A stretch of DNA of 64,000 bases from Monocercomonoides exilis (GCA_001643675.2 LSRY02000014.1:932501-996500), one strand, 5' to 3'. Counted from the stretch's first letter, positions 1-12,820 are shown. Notes: generated by a model from the sequence alone, not told the origin. A program made the numbers and translations.

Positions 1-901
1 TTGGTTATTCAATAGAATGAATTTTTAAAAATATTTTTTTATTTTGAGTGATGATTTTCGAAAATGAAAAAAAATTTAAAAAATTGATTTGTTGATTGTT
101 TCATTTTTAAAAAACAGTTTTCTTAGAATAATAATATTTGATTGGTTAAAAAATAATTTGAAATTTTCTGAAATCCATTCTCGAGAAAAATTAAAATTCT
201 CAGTTATAGATGAATTTCGAAATTGAAATAATCATTTTCGAAATTGAATTATTCTTTTTCGATTTTGAATTATTAATTTTCGATTTTGAATTATTAATTC
301 CGAAATCGAATTATTTTTTTTCTAATTCGAATTATTAATTCCGAATTTGAATTATTTTTTTTCGAATTTGATTTATTTTTGGTGTATATATCTTTATTGA
401 AACATTGAAATTATCAACTTTCCAATTTTTTGCAAAAAATCAAACATGTGAATGAAATAAAAAACAGCAACATTCAGCTGGAAGAAGACATGAAGAAGAA
501 GAATAATGACGATTCTTTCATTATATAACACAATTTCGATTGCTTTTGAAATGTTTTTATTTCTATTGTTCATAATAAGGAAAAACAAGAGAATGCTTCA
601 TTGAGAGGGGGCGGGTTTGGCACCAGGGTGCGGGTTAAGCATCAATGGTATTATATTTAGAAATAATTATGATTTCCTTTTGAAAAATGAAATGAATATA
701 AATGAACAAACGAAATAAAAAAAAAAAAAAATAGAAACACACAAAAATTATTCAAATAACTGACAAAAAAACAAAATAAAACGAACATATATCGAATTTG
801 CAGAAATGAGATTTGTTTAAAATTAACCAATTTTATAAAAAAACAAAAAAAAAAGATTAAAAAAATTCCATGTTCTTACATAATTATGACTCTTTGAAAT
901 A
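1..901. other. Gene-free AT-rich stretch with repeats and a small GC-rich island
   Basis: No convincing gene. Positions 200-378 hold imperfect tandem repeats (separate entry). A G-rich patch at about 605-641 stands out against the surrounding AT-rich DNA. A short minus-strand open frame at 394-588 has no recognisable features and is taken as chance. The stop codon of the ABC transporter gene lies at 902. Confidence 0.6.
200..378. repeat. Imperfect AT-rich tandem repeat
   Basis: A unit of about 22-28 bp, built around TTTCGAATTTGAATTATT with variants, recurs about seven times. It alternates between cgattttgaattattaat and ccgaatttgaattatttt forms. Similar TTTCGAAAATG text occurs further left at about 55-65. 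The array is degenerate, so unit boundaries are approximate. Confidence 0.6.
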
Positions 902-2180
902 TTAATGCCCCTGTTGCTGGGCATCTTTTAATTTTAGATATTCCTTATATTTAGGTTCATCCAAGCGAGACTGGCGTGTGTTGATAACCTGCTTCATTAC
1001 AGTACCATCCTGCATATACAAAATTCTATCAGCATAGCATTCGATATCAGGATTGTGGGTAACCTGCATCATTTTGCATGAGTGACAAGAAAGAGCAAAG
1101 GATAAATACTTTGAAAATTGTTAGAAAGAAATAAAATAAAAACCATGATGCAAGTTGTATGCTTCTTGAGATTGATGTCAAGGATTAAATCCATAATTTG
1201 GATAGTATTGGACGTATCCAAATCACCAGTTGGTTCATCCAATAGAAGTAATTTCGGATCGTTCGCCAGAGCACGTGCAATTGTCCTATTTTGTAAAAAT
1301 TAAAAATAAATTCACTGATAATTAATCATATAACTGCTATTGCAAACACTCTCTGCTGTTCTCCTCCAGATAATTCTGATGGCTATTCATTAATATGTAT
1401 AATTTTTTATTGTTGAAATAAAACAAAAATCAAAGTGTTAATGTTCGTTGAATTACTGAATATTTGAATAAAATATTTTCACAAACCAAATGCATCATTC
1501 TATCGCGAAGCCCAACTGAAGTTAACAAATCAATAGATCTTTGTTTGATTTGTCGAGGTTTGTATCTCCCAAGAACGGTTTGAGGAAGTTCCACATTTTC
1601 ATATGCAGATAATGTGGCCAAAAGATTAAACGTTTGAAACACAAATCCAATGCTTTCCAAACGCAATCTCGAAAGTTCAGCATCAGTAGAATTCGAATCA
1701 ATATTCTTACCAAATAAGGTAATTACTCCACTTGTTGGCTTATCAATTGTACCTAAAAGATTTAACATTGTTGTTTTCCCTCCTCCAGATGGACCACGAA
1801 TCTGCGAAAAAAGAATATCAATACGAAGTTAAAGGGAAACTGCAAACCATGACAAATTCCCCTTCATGAACGGGATAGAATTCTGATTCTGTGCTGAATG
1901 TAACGTCACGAAGTGCAACCACAGGATCATCACGCCCAGATATTTTATAGGCTTTCCCAAGATTATGAACAGATACAATTGGACCTCCAAGCTATAAAAA
2001 AAGTTAATGAAAATGGAAAAAATATTAAAAACGACAAAATGAAAAATAACGAACCGGTTTTACAGGATCTGGTACAAAGAAAGGAAGAGTTGGCGGTCTA
2101 ACAATCTTCTCTTCCATGTCACCACCTTTATATGCCATCTCATCATCTTTAAAATGCGTAACGGCTTTAACTGATGCCAT
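902..2180 (-). CDS. ABC transporter ATP-binding protein, MacB/LolD type (six exons)
   Basis: Spliced model: exons 2180-2055, 1991-1848, 1801-1487, 1382-1348, 1285-1144 and 1063-902, giving 307 residues. Introns are 46-104 nt and all start GTT (GTTCGT, GTTTGC, GTTTGT, GTTTGC, GTTTTT). The protein is a single nucleotide-binding domain: Walker [11 protein letters not shown]-loop in [10 protein letters not shown], signature LSGGEQQRV, Walker [14 protein letters not shown]-loop VTHNP. The Q-loop and GDLD texts are characteristic of the bacterial LolD/FtsE/MacB group; related domains occur in some protist ABC proteins. No membrane segment is present, so it should pair with a separate permease, none of which is in the window. 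Substrate cannot be read. The start is the first Met in exon 1, and the N-terminal ~45 residues are a non-conserved leader. Confidence 0.88.
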
Positions 2181-2640
2181 TGACTAAAAACATTTTATGA
2201 TTACAAAAATAAAATTGTGCCCATGGAAAAGAAAAAATAATCGGGAAAACACACTTTGTTTATAAATTATGGTAATACGAATGTTCCGAGTTGATCTGAA
2301 TCAAGCTTAAAATTTTCAATTATAATCATTCGAATAATTATTTCATCATTTTAATGGAAGTTCAAATTGAAGAATATGTTTCGTTAAAAGAAATTGGAAA
2401 AAGATCACAAACATGTTGATAACTCTTTCTCGATTTTACAATCAACATTCTTTGGAATTTGTAACTTATTTTTATTTGGAACAAAAACTTTTAAAAAGTC
2501 CAATTAATAAACTACCACATTGTATTTGTTAAAAAAATTGATATTATTTTAAACTATTCTCACTTTGTTAGAGACATTTTTAAAATATTGAAGCAGAAAC
2601 ATCAGCAACACCATGACATGATGTTTTTAAAAAAAATCAT
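2181..2640. other. Intergenic spacer between the ABC gene start and the uS4 stop
   Basis: AT-rich, no open frame with recognisable content. It must hold the promoter of the ABC gene and the 3' end of uS4, but I see no distinctive motif. Confidence 0.5.
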
Positions 2641-3437
2641 TTATTCGTCTCCTTCTTCCTCTTTCTTATCTCCAGCTCTCAACTTCTTCTTTGCAACACG
2701 ACCTGGTTTCCCTCCTCCAAATGGGCTACGTGGGTCAAAATCGATATGGCTTTCGTTTGCAACAGCAACCATGAAGCTTGGAACTGTCACAATTTGCTTT
2801 CCAATTCTATAAATTCCAAGAAAAATGAAATATTAGCAATAAAAGTTACCATTAGCTTCAAATAAAAAATAATAATAACGAAAAAATAAACCTGATATGA
2901 CCTTGGGTAATGAGAAGACGAGCGTGATGAATTGAGCGAGCGAGTTTCTTTTTAAGGACCAAAGTTTGAAGACGGCGTTCCATGAAATCCTGTGGTTTCA
3001 ATCCAAGGACATAATCAAGTGCCTGGTGCTCTTCGTCAAGAACGCCCAATCTTGACAAATAACGAATGATAGCTTCACCTTCGAAAATACGTCTCTCATC
3101 TTTTGGGTCAAGAGTAAGAAGCTCTCTTGATTTTTCACGAAGCTTTCGAAATAATTAATTTCAATAAAAGACATTTTTAAATAGATCAAATAGAAACTTC
3201 CTTTAAAATAAAAACAAACCTTGGCAAGCGAATGTGTAACTCTCCATAATTCTCTTTTGTTGCGAAGACCGTACTCACCGCAAATACGAAGTTCGCTGTC
3301 AATCCTCTCGCGTTCGAAGGGATGACGTGGTGTCTTGAACACACTGCTGACTAAAAAATAAATATATAGTTCGTAGAGTTTGGAGATAAAGATGAATCTG
3401 CTCCTTTCAACGAGAAAAACATACAGTTTCTGATCAT
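2641..3437 (-). CDS. RPS9: 40S ribosomal protein S9 (uS4)
   Basis: Spliced model: exons 3437-3425 (13 nt), 3350-3220, 3142-2892 and 2806-2641; 186 residues against about 190 in other eukaryotes. Recognisable uS4 blocks are [88 protein letters not shown] and [11 protein letters not shown]. The acidic C-terminus (KKEEEGDE) is usual. It binds 18S rRNA in the small subunit body and helps form the mRNA entry channel. The first exon encodes only MIRN plus one base; its donor is GTATGT. The gene ends at TAA at the expected length, which argues for the standard code. Confidence 0.95.
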
Positions 3438-4071
3438 GTTTGTGATTTCCTATTTAGAAACTTCGAAACACAAAAGAATATTTTCCATAATAATTAATTT
3501 GTCGAATGTATTTATTGTTTAATTGTTGAACACAAGTCGTATTTACATATTTTGTTAAAATTTTCCAATTTAATTGTGTTATTTTAAATAGCCTTTAAAA
3601 ATACAAAATATTTGAATTTCTTGTTTGATGACAATAGATTGTAAAAATAAAATGTTTATTATTGTAATTGTTTGAAGTGCGAAAGTAATTTTATTGATGC
3701 ATTTTTTGAATGTTTGAGTTTGTTATTTGTTTTAAGTTCATTGGAGATATTTTAAGTTTTTTAAGAAAGGAAAAGAGCGATTGAAATATCTTTTGAAAAC
3801 AACAAAATTTGTTGTAAATATATAAAATTTTCTGTAAATCAAATGCCACAAGCTTTTTGACATTAATTTGTACTGCGTTAAAAGATTATTATAAGTAGAT
3901 TTTCTTTTGTGAAAAAATTTCAAATAAAAATATGAAAGAGCATTTAAAGTTTGAAATATTAATGAATTTCTCTCAACTACCGATTGGTTAAGATAAACAT
4001 AAATATTAACAATTGACATTATTATTAGAAATAAAAACAAAATCTAAATTCAAAAATTCAAAAATAAAATA
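3438..4071. other. Intergenic spacer upstream of uS4
   Basis: AT-rich. A 100-codon minus-strand open frame at 3738-4040 has low-complexity hydrophobic content, no family features and no exon-like neighbours, so it is not called. Nothing else is visible. Confidence 0.5.
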
Positions 4072-6986
4072 TTAATTTTCATTCTGACAAAGAGGAATTG
4101 GTATGGTGTCAATATTTGAATTTGCAACAATATTGTTATCTTCCAATTTTGACAATTGAGTAGCTTGCTTTTCTTTGCTGGCAGTATCTTGATATCGATT
4201 CTTGTTGCTTTGTGGTGATGAAAAAGTTTTTTGAGAGGTGCAAGACTTTTCTACAAACTGCCTCCTACTGATATTACGATTCTTATTTCTGTTTTTCCAT
4301 AAAATCTGGAATTGCTTTCTTTGCATTTTTTGAAGAAACATTTCCTGAAGAATATCATCTGGGTTATCGTAAATCAAAGGATGAAGAGGGGAGACGTCAA
4401 CAGGAGGACCTGTGCAATCCTGTGGAAGAAAATGAATGAATGAAAACATTGAAACATAAAAAAAGAAAAGAAAAGAAGAGAAACAACAACATGATAATTA
4501 TTGAATTACAACAACAACAACAACAACAAAACAAAACAAAACAAAACAAAACAAAAAAACAAACAAACAAACAAACAAAAAAAAAAAAGAAAAAGAAAAA
4601 AAGAAAAAAAAAAGAAAAAAAGAAAAAAAGAAAAGAAAAAAAGAAAAAAAGAAAAAAAAGAAAAAAAGAAAAAAAGAAAATAAAAGAAAAACATTATCAG
4701 ATTCTGAAAAAGAAATCAGAAATTACATACATATTTGGATAAGATACGCATATGAACAAGTAAAGAAGGGTCGTGCGAAAGTCGAGTTTTTAGAAGGATA
4801 TACGAGCGCAGATCGGGTCTCAACGGAGAAAAACTAGCTAATCCTGACTCAATCTCGCCTTTGATGAATTCCAAATGGGTGTCTGCAGAAAGGTTAAGAA
4901 CGGAACGACGCAAGAGCTGAAGGACAATTCTACAAAACAGTAGGGAAAAAATGTTTTGTTTGATAAAATGAGAAAGGAAAAGACAAAAAAATGAGTTTAG
5001 AAAATGACGAAAAGAAGTAGAAATATCAGTCAAAGTTATTTGTGATTATGTAACAAAACAATATAGAAAAAACACAAATAAGTTTGAAAATAAAAGCAAC
5101 CAATTCAAATACAAATACAAACATAAACACATACGGATGAGGAAAGACGATCCAGTTATTCACCAAGTTCGCTATTGTCAACTGTGTCAGACTCGGCAGC
5201 GATATACCAAGTTCCGACGCAGCAATGAGCAGCCGGCACATTTCATACATTTCTCGTCTGGAGACAGCCAGAAAGTGCGCTTCTGCAGCGCTATTTTCGT
5301 ACTTCCCCAAAAATGCTCCATAATTCTGTCCCCATTTTTGTGAGTTTAGCAGATGCTTTGATTGAGAACTGCTTGCTGTTTGACTATTTTCTGGATTTTG
5401 CTCATTCTTCTCTTCGTTTCTTTGGCGAAAGCGACGAGAATATAAACTTGGTCGTAATGTTTCTTTCTGTTCTGTGTTGTCAACAGAAGAAGAAGAAGAG
5501 GAAGAGGAAGAAGACGATTCATTATCCCTCCAGTTATTTTCCATCTGCATCTTCTTCATCTGGCTCATCCTCTCCCCCGGATACATTCGGACTGCCTCTT
5601 TCCCATCCTCCTTCCCCAGTGCTGTTGAAGTCGCCACGAGTGTGATGAGCGTGGCAATGTCATTCACAGCCGCTGCCTGTGCGTCTGCATACACCTGCGA
5701 CTCTCTCAATGACGCAGGCAGCAGCTGCGCTTTCCTGTTGCTGGCGTGCTGGGCAAAGAAGTGTGGGTTACTTGCCATCCACTCCTCCACATCGTGTTGC
5801 GTGGGCACACGTGAAAGGCTGGCTGATGCTGATGCAGACGAAGAAATTGATGCAAAACCAGACAATGGAGACGTTGTGGCGCGTGCAAGCGATGTTGGAA
5901 AAGAGCGTGGAGTGGCTGGGGAATACGAATGGATGCTCTTTCTGTTGTTAGATGCAGATGGTGTGGATGTGTTTGAGTTAGAGGCAGAAGCAGAGGAAGA
6001 GGAAGAGGAAGAGGAAGAGGCAGAAGAAGAGGCAGCTGACTGAGACGACTTCAGAAGAGGGCGAGGAGGTGTTTCGTCTTTCAGAATTGTCGATCTTCTT
6101 CTTGGCTTTGTGCTTTGCTGCCCAGTTTTTGTGCTTTCGAGCCCTTTTCTCAACTTCTCGTCTTTTGCTCCAACCTCATTCTGTTTTGATTGGCTTGTTT
6201 TTCGCTTTGAAGATACATTTTGCTTTGTCTGCTTTTTCTCTTTTTGGTTTCTTTTTTTGATTTCTGCTCGAATAAGTGCTGCATCTTCATCTTCGTCTTC
6301 TTCCTCTTCATCCTCTTCATCCTCCTCTTCTTCATCTTCGTCTTCATCTTCCACCTCTTCTTCGCTTTCTTCCTCTTCCTCGTCTTCTTCTTCCTCTTCA
6401 TCCTCTTCTTCATGAGCATTAGATTCATTGCCACTAACATCAATGTCTTCATCGTCTCTCAGATAATCATCATCTGATTCTGCTTCATCCACTTGTGCAT
6501 CCTGTTTCGACAGACTCTTCAACACTCCTTCTGCTTTTGCTCTTTTCCCTGCTTTTTGCTGCTTCTCGCTCGCTTTCTTCTTCTTCTCCCTCTCTTTCCA
6601 GTGCTGCGACCCCACTCCTTGAATAGCCAGCCCCTTCAGCATCTGAATCGTCTCAATCTGCTCTTCCTCGTCATCGTCGTCGTCTTCATCCTCCTCATCT
6701 TCATCTCCTTCGTCTTTCTCTCCGTCTTCCTCATCCTCATCCCCTCCTTCAAACGAGATTAGGATTTCCTTGTTCTTCCTCTTCTCTCTCTCGCTAAGCG
6801 CACCCGACGAGCCTGTGGGGCGCTCCGTGGCTGTGCTGGCAAAGCGAATGGGGGACGAATAGAAAGGAGCTGCTGGCTGTTCTGATGAGATGTCCACAGG
6901 AGCTGCCTGCACAGGCGGAACAGAGCACAACAGGAAAGGGGCAGTGGGCATGGAATAGGAGGAGGCAAAGGAAGAGTGGGAAGATA

Positions 6987-7021
<35 letters not shown>

Positions 7022-10000
7022 ATGGAGGAGGCTGGGTCGAAGGCTGAAATGCCCAGAGGACATTCAACATCGTCGTGAGGAGGCTTCTGAATTGAACGAG
7101 GCCTTCTTTTCCTGTCTGAATCTGCAGCAGACTCACCCAAGAAAAGCATGCCATTTTCCTTGTTGATATCAGATGCTTCTGTTTCTTCGTATCCATCCTC
7201 TGATGATTTGTCGTTCATCTCTAATGGAAGTAGCCTTGGAGAGGAAGTAAGTGACTTTGTGTAATGCTCGTCATATGCAGTTTCTGACACATCATTTCTT
7301 GGTGGAGTCTGCTCAGCGCAATTTCTGAGGATTTCTTCTTCAGATTGAGAAGAAGCAGAAGAAGCAGAAGAAACGGATGAAATATGTTTATTTTCCCTTG
7401 TTTGTTCATTGACATCCTTTTGAGATGGTATTTCTGTTGAAAGCAAAGAAGGAGGCATTTCATTGGTCAAATTGCTATCCTTAATGATTTTGCTATTTTC
7501 GTGTTTCAGTTTGAATTTTTTCTCTTTGATGGCTCCTTCTTCAACTTCATCGACTTCTTCCTCCTCTTCCTCTTCCACTTCTTCCTCATACTCTTCTTCT
7601 TCTTCCACTTCTTCCTCTTCTGCTTCCGCTTCTTCCTCATCTTCTGCTTTTTCACTCTTCATCTTTCCTCCATCGTCTCTTATCAACTTTTGTTCTTCTC
7701 CAAAACTAACCACATTCGCAGAAAAGCTATCTTTTATGTCTGTTCTTTCAACACCTCTCAGCATCTCTCCTTCTCTCATACTTGGATTGAATGCTCCTGA
7801 TGTTTGCTTCCTCATCCTCCTTCTGATTCTTCCTGAATGAATAACAGAAGAAGAGGCAGAAGATGCAACAGAAGCAACATTCACCCTTTCACCACCAGAT
7901 CCCCCGCTCTTCCTCCTCAAATGCACCTCCGCCCTGTTTTTGATACCTCCGCGCAGCAATTCCTGCCTTCTCTGCTTCTTTTTCGTCTTCCGCTTCCATT
8001 TTTCAATCAGCAGCGACGCCTGCACAAGTCCCCTTTGCCCTCTGTTTGAGAAGAGCCCGCGGACAATCGGTGGATCAACCAGAAAAGACGAAGGAAGCAC
8101 CTCATTGTCGATGGGAAGGCTGCTCATGAGTGAGTCTGCAGTGGAGAAGATATTCGAGGGAGGTTGAAGAGAAGAAGAAGAGGAAGAAGAAGAAGAAGAT
8201 GATGATGGTTGTGATGAAGGTTTTTCAACAGAAGAATCAGAATTTAATTCTTTCTCCTTATTTGAACACATCCGAGATTTCACATCCAAATTCTGTTTTG
8301 TCTGTGTTTCCATCTGTCTCTGCAGAAATGCTTTGACTTTGCCTCTTATCTTATTTCTGGCGATGCGCTGTTCAATCGCTTCTCCGTCTTCTTTGCTGTA
8401 TTTGTATGCCAGCAGCCCAACATCTGATGTCAACTCCTCATCCATCTCCTGTACCCCATCAAAGTGCATCTGAATCACATTGCTCTCTTCTTCTTCTTCT
8501 TCTTCTTCATTCGCAGCATCAGCCCCACTCCCTGTCTTCCCCACTGCTGTTGCTGTAGCCGACGCTGAAGAAGCTGAAGAAGCCGTCGGGACAGCAAAAC
8601 ACGCACTCTGTTGCCCACTCTTCGTGTCCAGTGCGAACGTTGTGTTGAATGCCTCGTTCTTCACACGAGTATTGTCAGGATCCAGCTGCTCCAAAGCCAC
8701 ATAATCCGGCAGATGTGTCTCGAGCAGGGCAGCCGCGTCGGGCAGAGTAGGGACGCTGGAGACGATGGAGGAGACGACGCGGCGGAGCGAGCGGAAGGGG
8801 CAGTCGATTGACTGGGACACGAGGCAGATGAATGGGATGCCGAGGAGGATCTCGTGGAAGACAGGGGTGGTGAGGGAGGAGGGGATGTGGACGAAGCAGT
8901 GCTGGATGAGCGACTGGGCGAAAAGGATGTTGCGCTCGTGCTGGATGGCGATGTGCAGCAGGGAGAGGAGGTCGGAGGTGCTGAAAGGAGGAAGAGAGGG
9001 AAAAGAGGGAATAGAGGGAAGAAGAAGAGAAAATCATAAATGAAGAAATAAATAAAATAAAATAAAATAAAATAAAATAAAATAAAATAAAAATAAAACA
9101 GAATAAATGAATCACACTGCATCGGATTAATCAACTTCACCAAGTTCCACAGATTGAGTGAATGTGCGTAGAGCGAAAGAGAAGACAAGTCCACAAAAAA
9201 ATGAGAAAACCCGTCTTTTTCGCGGAGCGGATCAAAGAGATACGAAATGGGGTGTCCGTGTGTGAGGGTGTTGCGGCGGCTGTTGTGAAATGGCTGTGCA
9301 GACAAAGAAGAAGATGACAGCATCGCCTGATACAGCCGGCTGTGGATGGCTGAGGCACTGTGCGGTTGTTGGTGATGCTGATGATGATGATAGCTGTCAA
9401 AAGAAGAAGAAGAAGAAGAAGAAGAAGAAGAATGCGATTTTGAAGGTTCATTATTATTCTTCTTCTTTGAGAACAGGGAAAATAGAGAGATTTTGTTAGC
9501 GTCTTTCTTTTTGTCCCTGTCCTTGTCTTTTGATTGTGATTGTGAATCTTTCTTTTTCTCGTTCTGTTGTCTTTCATCTGGATTCATTGGAGAAGAAGTG
9601 GAAAAAGAAGAAGAAGATGATGATTCCATTGATTGAGTGTTGTGTGAGTGAAGTGTCTGTGATGTGTCGACAGAGCGGAGGAAGAGGCGAGAGTGTGCCA
9701 GTGCTGTTTTGCTGGCAAACACACTGGAAGACAGCAGAGGGACGCTGAAGGGAATCTTCGAGGGCAGCGGCGGGTGAGGCAGGAACGAGTGCAAGGTGAT
9801 GCTGTGGAGTGAGCGTGATTTGGCTGAAAGCAGATCAGACGGAGAAGAAGCTGGAGGGATGCACACGCAGAGCGACAGGAAGGGCTCGTGCAGATGAGAG
9901 CAGTCGACGAAGAGGAGCACGTCAGACGGGCAGCAGAGGACGAGGAGGTCGGACGAGGCACAGACAAGCAGCTGGTTGCGCTGGATGACAGAGGAAAGGG

Positions 10001-12820
10001 AGGAAGTGGTGGGGAGAAGATAAGTGAGGGGTTTGGGGTTGTGCTTTGGAGAGGAAGAAGAAGAAGAAGAAGAGGATGAGAAGGAAGAAGATGAGGAAGA
10101 GGAAGAATAAGAAAATGATGTTGATGATAGATTTGATTGGTAGTTTGAATAAGAAAGAGAAGACGAAGCTGTTGGCATTCCCTGTGCAATCTGTGAGAAA
10201 CTCACATCAAAAAGAGGAGGAGGCGGTTTGGGCGCAGTCAATGGCTTGCTCCTTTTGGGCTTCTGCAGATCAGCAGTCGGTTTGCCTTCTGTTTCTGTGG
10301 ATGTTGTGGGATGTGATTCTGAAACTGCATCTTCTTCTGCTTTTTCATCTGCTTTTGTGTTTGCTTCAGTGCTTGTGTTAGTATCTGCCTCAGAAGCAGG
10401 TGAAGAAGGGGGTTCTTCTGCTTCACTGTGCTCCTCTTCTGCTTTGTTGGTTCCATCCTTTTTGAATGATGTGGAGGGGTGTGGATGGATCTGTGGAGAA
10501 GTCTGCGCTTGTGTTTGTGTTTGTGAACATTTCTGCTTCTGGTCTTGATTCTGCCTTTGTTGTTGTTTTTGTGCTAGCTTCTGCTTTTGCTTCTGCCTCT
10601 GCCTCTGTCTCTCTTCATTCAATGCCTCCTTTGCTGCATTCTCCTTCTGGAACATTCTGTCGTGCTCCATCCGGATGTGTGCCAGAGGAACGAAACACTC
10701 CAACTTCACAATTTCGTCCTTTCGTAGCGCAAACACATCGAAAAGGAGATCGTTCACAAGATATTTCAAGTTGGAGGTGCCAAACAGTGCAACTTGAAGA
10801 GGAAGAGACGTGGAAAGAAGGGTTGGCTCATCAATGTTTGATGAGGAAGTGGAAGAGGAAGAAGATGTTGAGGAGGAGGAAGAGGATGATGAATTTGAAG
10901 AGGATGAATCTTGTTCAGAAACATCTGATTGCAATTCTGTTGGTGATGTTTTTGGTGAATGTGGGCATATGTGATTGTTACGAGTTGAACACTCTTTGTT
11001 CTCTTCATTCAATGAAGATGAAACTTCTGAAGAATTATCATCGTCCTCTTCAGTCAGACTTGCATTCAACTGTGCTATCAAATTGCCACTTTGACTTTGA
11101 GCAGATTTATCTTTTTGATTAGAAGAATCTGAATTATCGTTTCTCTCTCCTTTCTCTCCTTTCTCTTTTCCCTCTTTTTCCTCAGTCATCTTGTTCTCCC
11201 TCAGCACCTCACTCACAATCCGCCTCGCTGCTTCAGACTGTTCTATCTGCATCTGCCTCCTTCTGACGATTTCGTCGCTTTTCGCTGCGATGGCCGCAGT
11301 TGCTGCAGACATTGTGGTGCGGCTGGGGGAAGCGCTGGGCTTGAGGAGGTGCTGCTGGACGAGGCAGATGATGTCGCCACGCACACGCACAAGGCGGATG
11401 CACAGATGAGCATTCCGACACCCGTCCAGAAAGGAGTGGGTCTGCGGAAGCGTGGTGGGCGGGAAGGGAGGAGGCGGGCAGACAAACTGGGAGGGGAGGG
11501 GAGTGATGGTGGGCGAATGAAGAAAATAGCATTATTATGTTATAAAACGATAAGTTAGAAAAGAAAGGGAAGGAAAATGTTTACGTAATAGAAATGCAAA
11601 ATTCAAAATATGAAAGAGATGAAAGATGAAAAAGAAGAAGAAGAAGCAAACATTGGGAAGCTGTTTGTACAGAAAGCAGAACGGCTCTTGGTCAAGGATG
11701 AATCTCAGCCCAGTGAAATGATACGTTGTTTGATGGTTCTGATTTTTGAAAAAAGAAAAATAAAAAGAATTCAGAAGAAGAAAAAGCAAGCAAAGATTGT
11801 GGGTGAAAAGTATTTTAGTTAAAATTGAAAAAAAAAACAGAAATTGAATTGCTTTTAGAATTGCTACAATAATGGAATGTAATTTCAAACTGTTGCTAAT
11901 ATGCAGAAAATTCGATCTTCATCAATAGTCATCCACACAGGATCATATACAGAAAGTTCCATTTTTGGAGGCGAAAATTTTTTTGTTATAACCTTGGCCT
12001 CCCCTTCTGCATCAAGCTAATTCAAAAAAAACTGAAATATGAGATTGTTTAATAATTTCGCAAACTCGAATGCGTTTGAATGTGTAGTATCTCAAATACA
12101 AAGTTTCAGCAAACAAAACGAAATGCAATTGATCTTTGGAAAAATCAGGGAGAAACTAAAATTAATACAGCATAAATGGAATATTAATCTCAAGAAAGAG
12201 AACAAACTTGAGCTCTAAGATAGTTTTTTCCTGAAAACAGCACAAAAAGTGGTGAGTAATTTGATACGCGTAAATCTATGCATGTCACTTCGTAGTTTTC
12301 AGGAGATGCAATTCCTTGCATTGAAGGATTCCAACCATATGTCGTGAATAACAAATACGAAAAATCTGGACTTATTGAAGCACTAACAACATCACAATGT
12401 TCCAGCCTTAACAAGCAAAAATAAGTCCATTCTTTTAAATTATAAATCCATATTTCTGTTGGTGTACTCTTTGGTAAATCCCATGTAATAAAAAATTTTT
12501 TAATTTTGAAATATATTGAATGAAAATAACAATATACAGAATGTATTATTGTTATGTATATTCAAATAAAAAAAGCAAACAGAACTGTTCCCATTCCATG
12601 AAGCAACAATGTTAAATTCATCAAAACTTCCAACAAAACGACGATATGCAGAAAAACACGGAAGATGAGATGTACCACGATTTGCACAACTATAAAACAA
12701 TTTCTTCCCTCCTATAATTGTTTGAAAAGGTATATAAGTAAAATCATTGTCTGAAAAAGTGCAAAATCGTTCTGCATTCATCAGAAAAAATAAAAATAGG
12801 ATGCTTCTGATCATAAACAT
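4072..12820 (-). CDS. GSAP: Giant GSAP-like (gamma-secretase activating protein family) protein with Ser/Glu-rich insertions
   Basis: Multi-exon gene. The N-terminal exon starts at 12820; 3' exons are about 11494-9118, 8980-5135, 4929-4731 and 4419-4072, with junctions checked by phase. Conserved segments resemble animal GSAP in the same order: a beta-strand region (IWIYNLKEWTYF, ASISPDFSYLLFTT, YEVTCIDLRVSNYSPLF), then DPVWMTIDEDRIFCISNS, then a helical part (LLSLLHIAIQHERNILFAQ), then a C-terminal stretch ending RLSHDPSLL. Animal GSAP has about 850 residues and is linked to gamma-secretase; here the product exceeds 2,000 residues because of poly-Ser, poly-Glu/Asp and basic insertions. Exons between 11.5 and 12.4 kb are only partly resolved. 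The first residues (MFMIRSILFLFFLMNAERF) are hydrophobic and could act as a signal sequence. The family call is from remembered similarity, not a search; function in a protist is unknown. Confidence 0.55.
4501..4685. repeat. Purine-rich simple repeats in a GSAP-like intron
   Basis: The intron between 4420 and 4730 holds successive arrays on the plus strand: (CAA)n, (ACAAA)n, (CAAA)n, then (AAAAG)-type A/G tracts to about 4685. Open frames of poly-Lys or poly-Phe here are repeat artefacts. Confidence 0.85.
9046..9094. repeat. (TAAAA)n microsatellite in a GSAP-like intron
   Basis: About nine tandem AAAAT units lie inside the intron bounded by donor 9117 and acceptor 8981. The splice keeps the reading frame (...NPMQ to HTSDLL at the protein level, with a codon split across the junction). 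Confidence 0.85.

Noticed and set aside
394-588. 64-codon minus-strand open frame
   Set aside because: Phe/Ile/Asn-rich, no family features, no splice-linked neighbours; typical of AT-rich noncoding DNA.
3738-4040. 100-codon minus-strand open frame between uS4 and the GSAP-like gene
   Set aside because: No recognisable domain, extreme Phe/Tyr/Asn content, and no codon pattern like the neighbouring genes.
4440-4742. Poly-Lys open frame
   Set aside because: It is a translation of intronic (CAAA)n and (AAAAG)n repeats.
5474-7840. Plus-strand open frames rich in Ser, Phe or Glu opposite the GSAP-like gene
   Set aside because: They are antisense images of the Glu/Asp and Ser runs (GAA/GAG against TTC/CTC) in the minus-strand gene.
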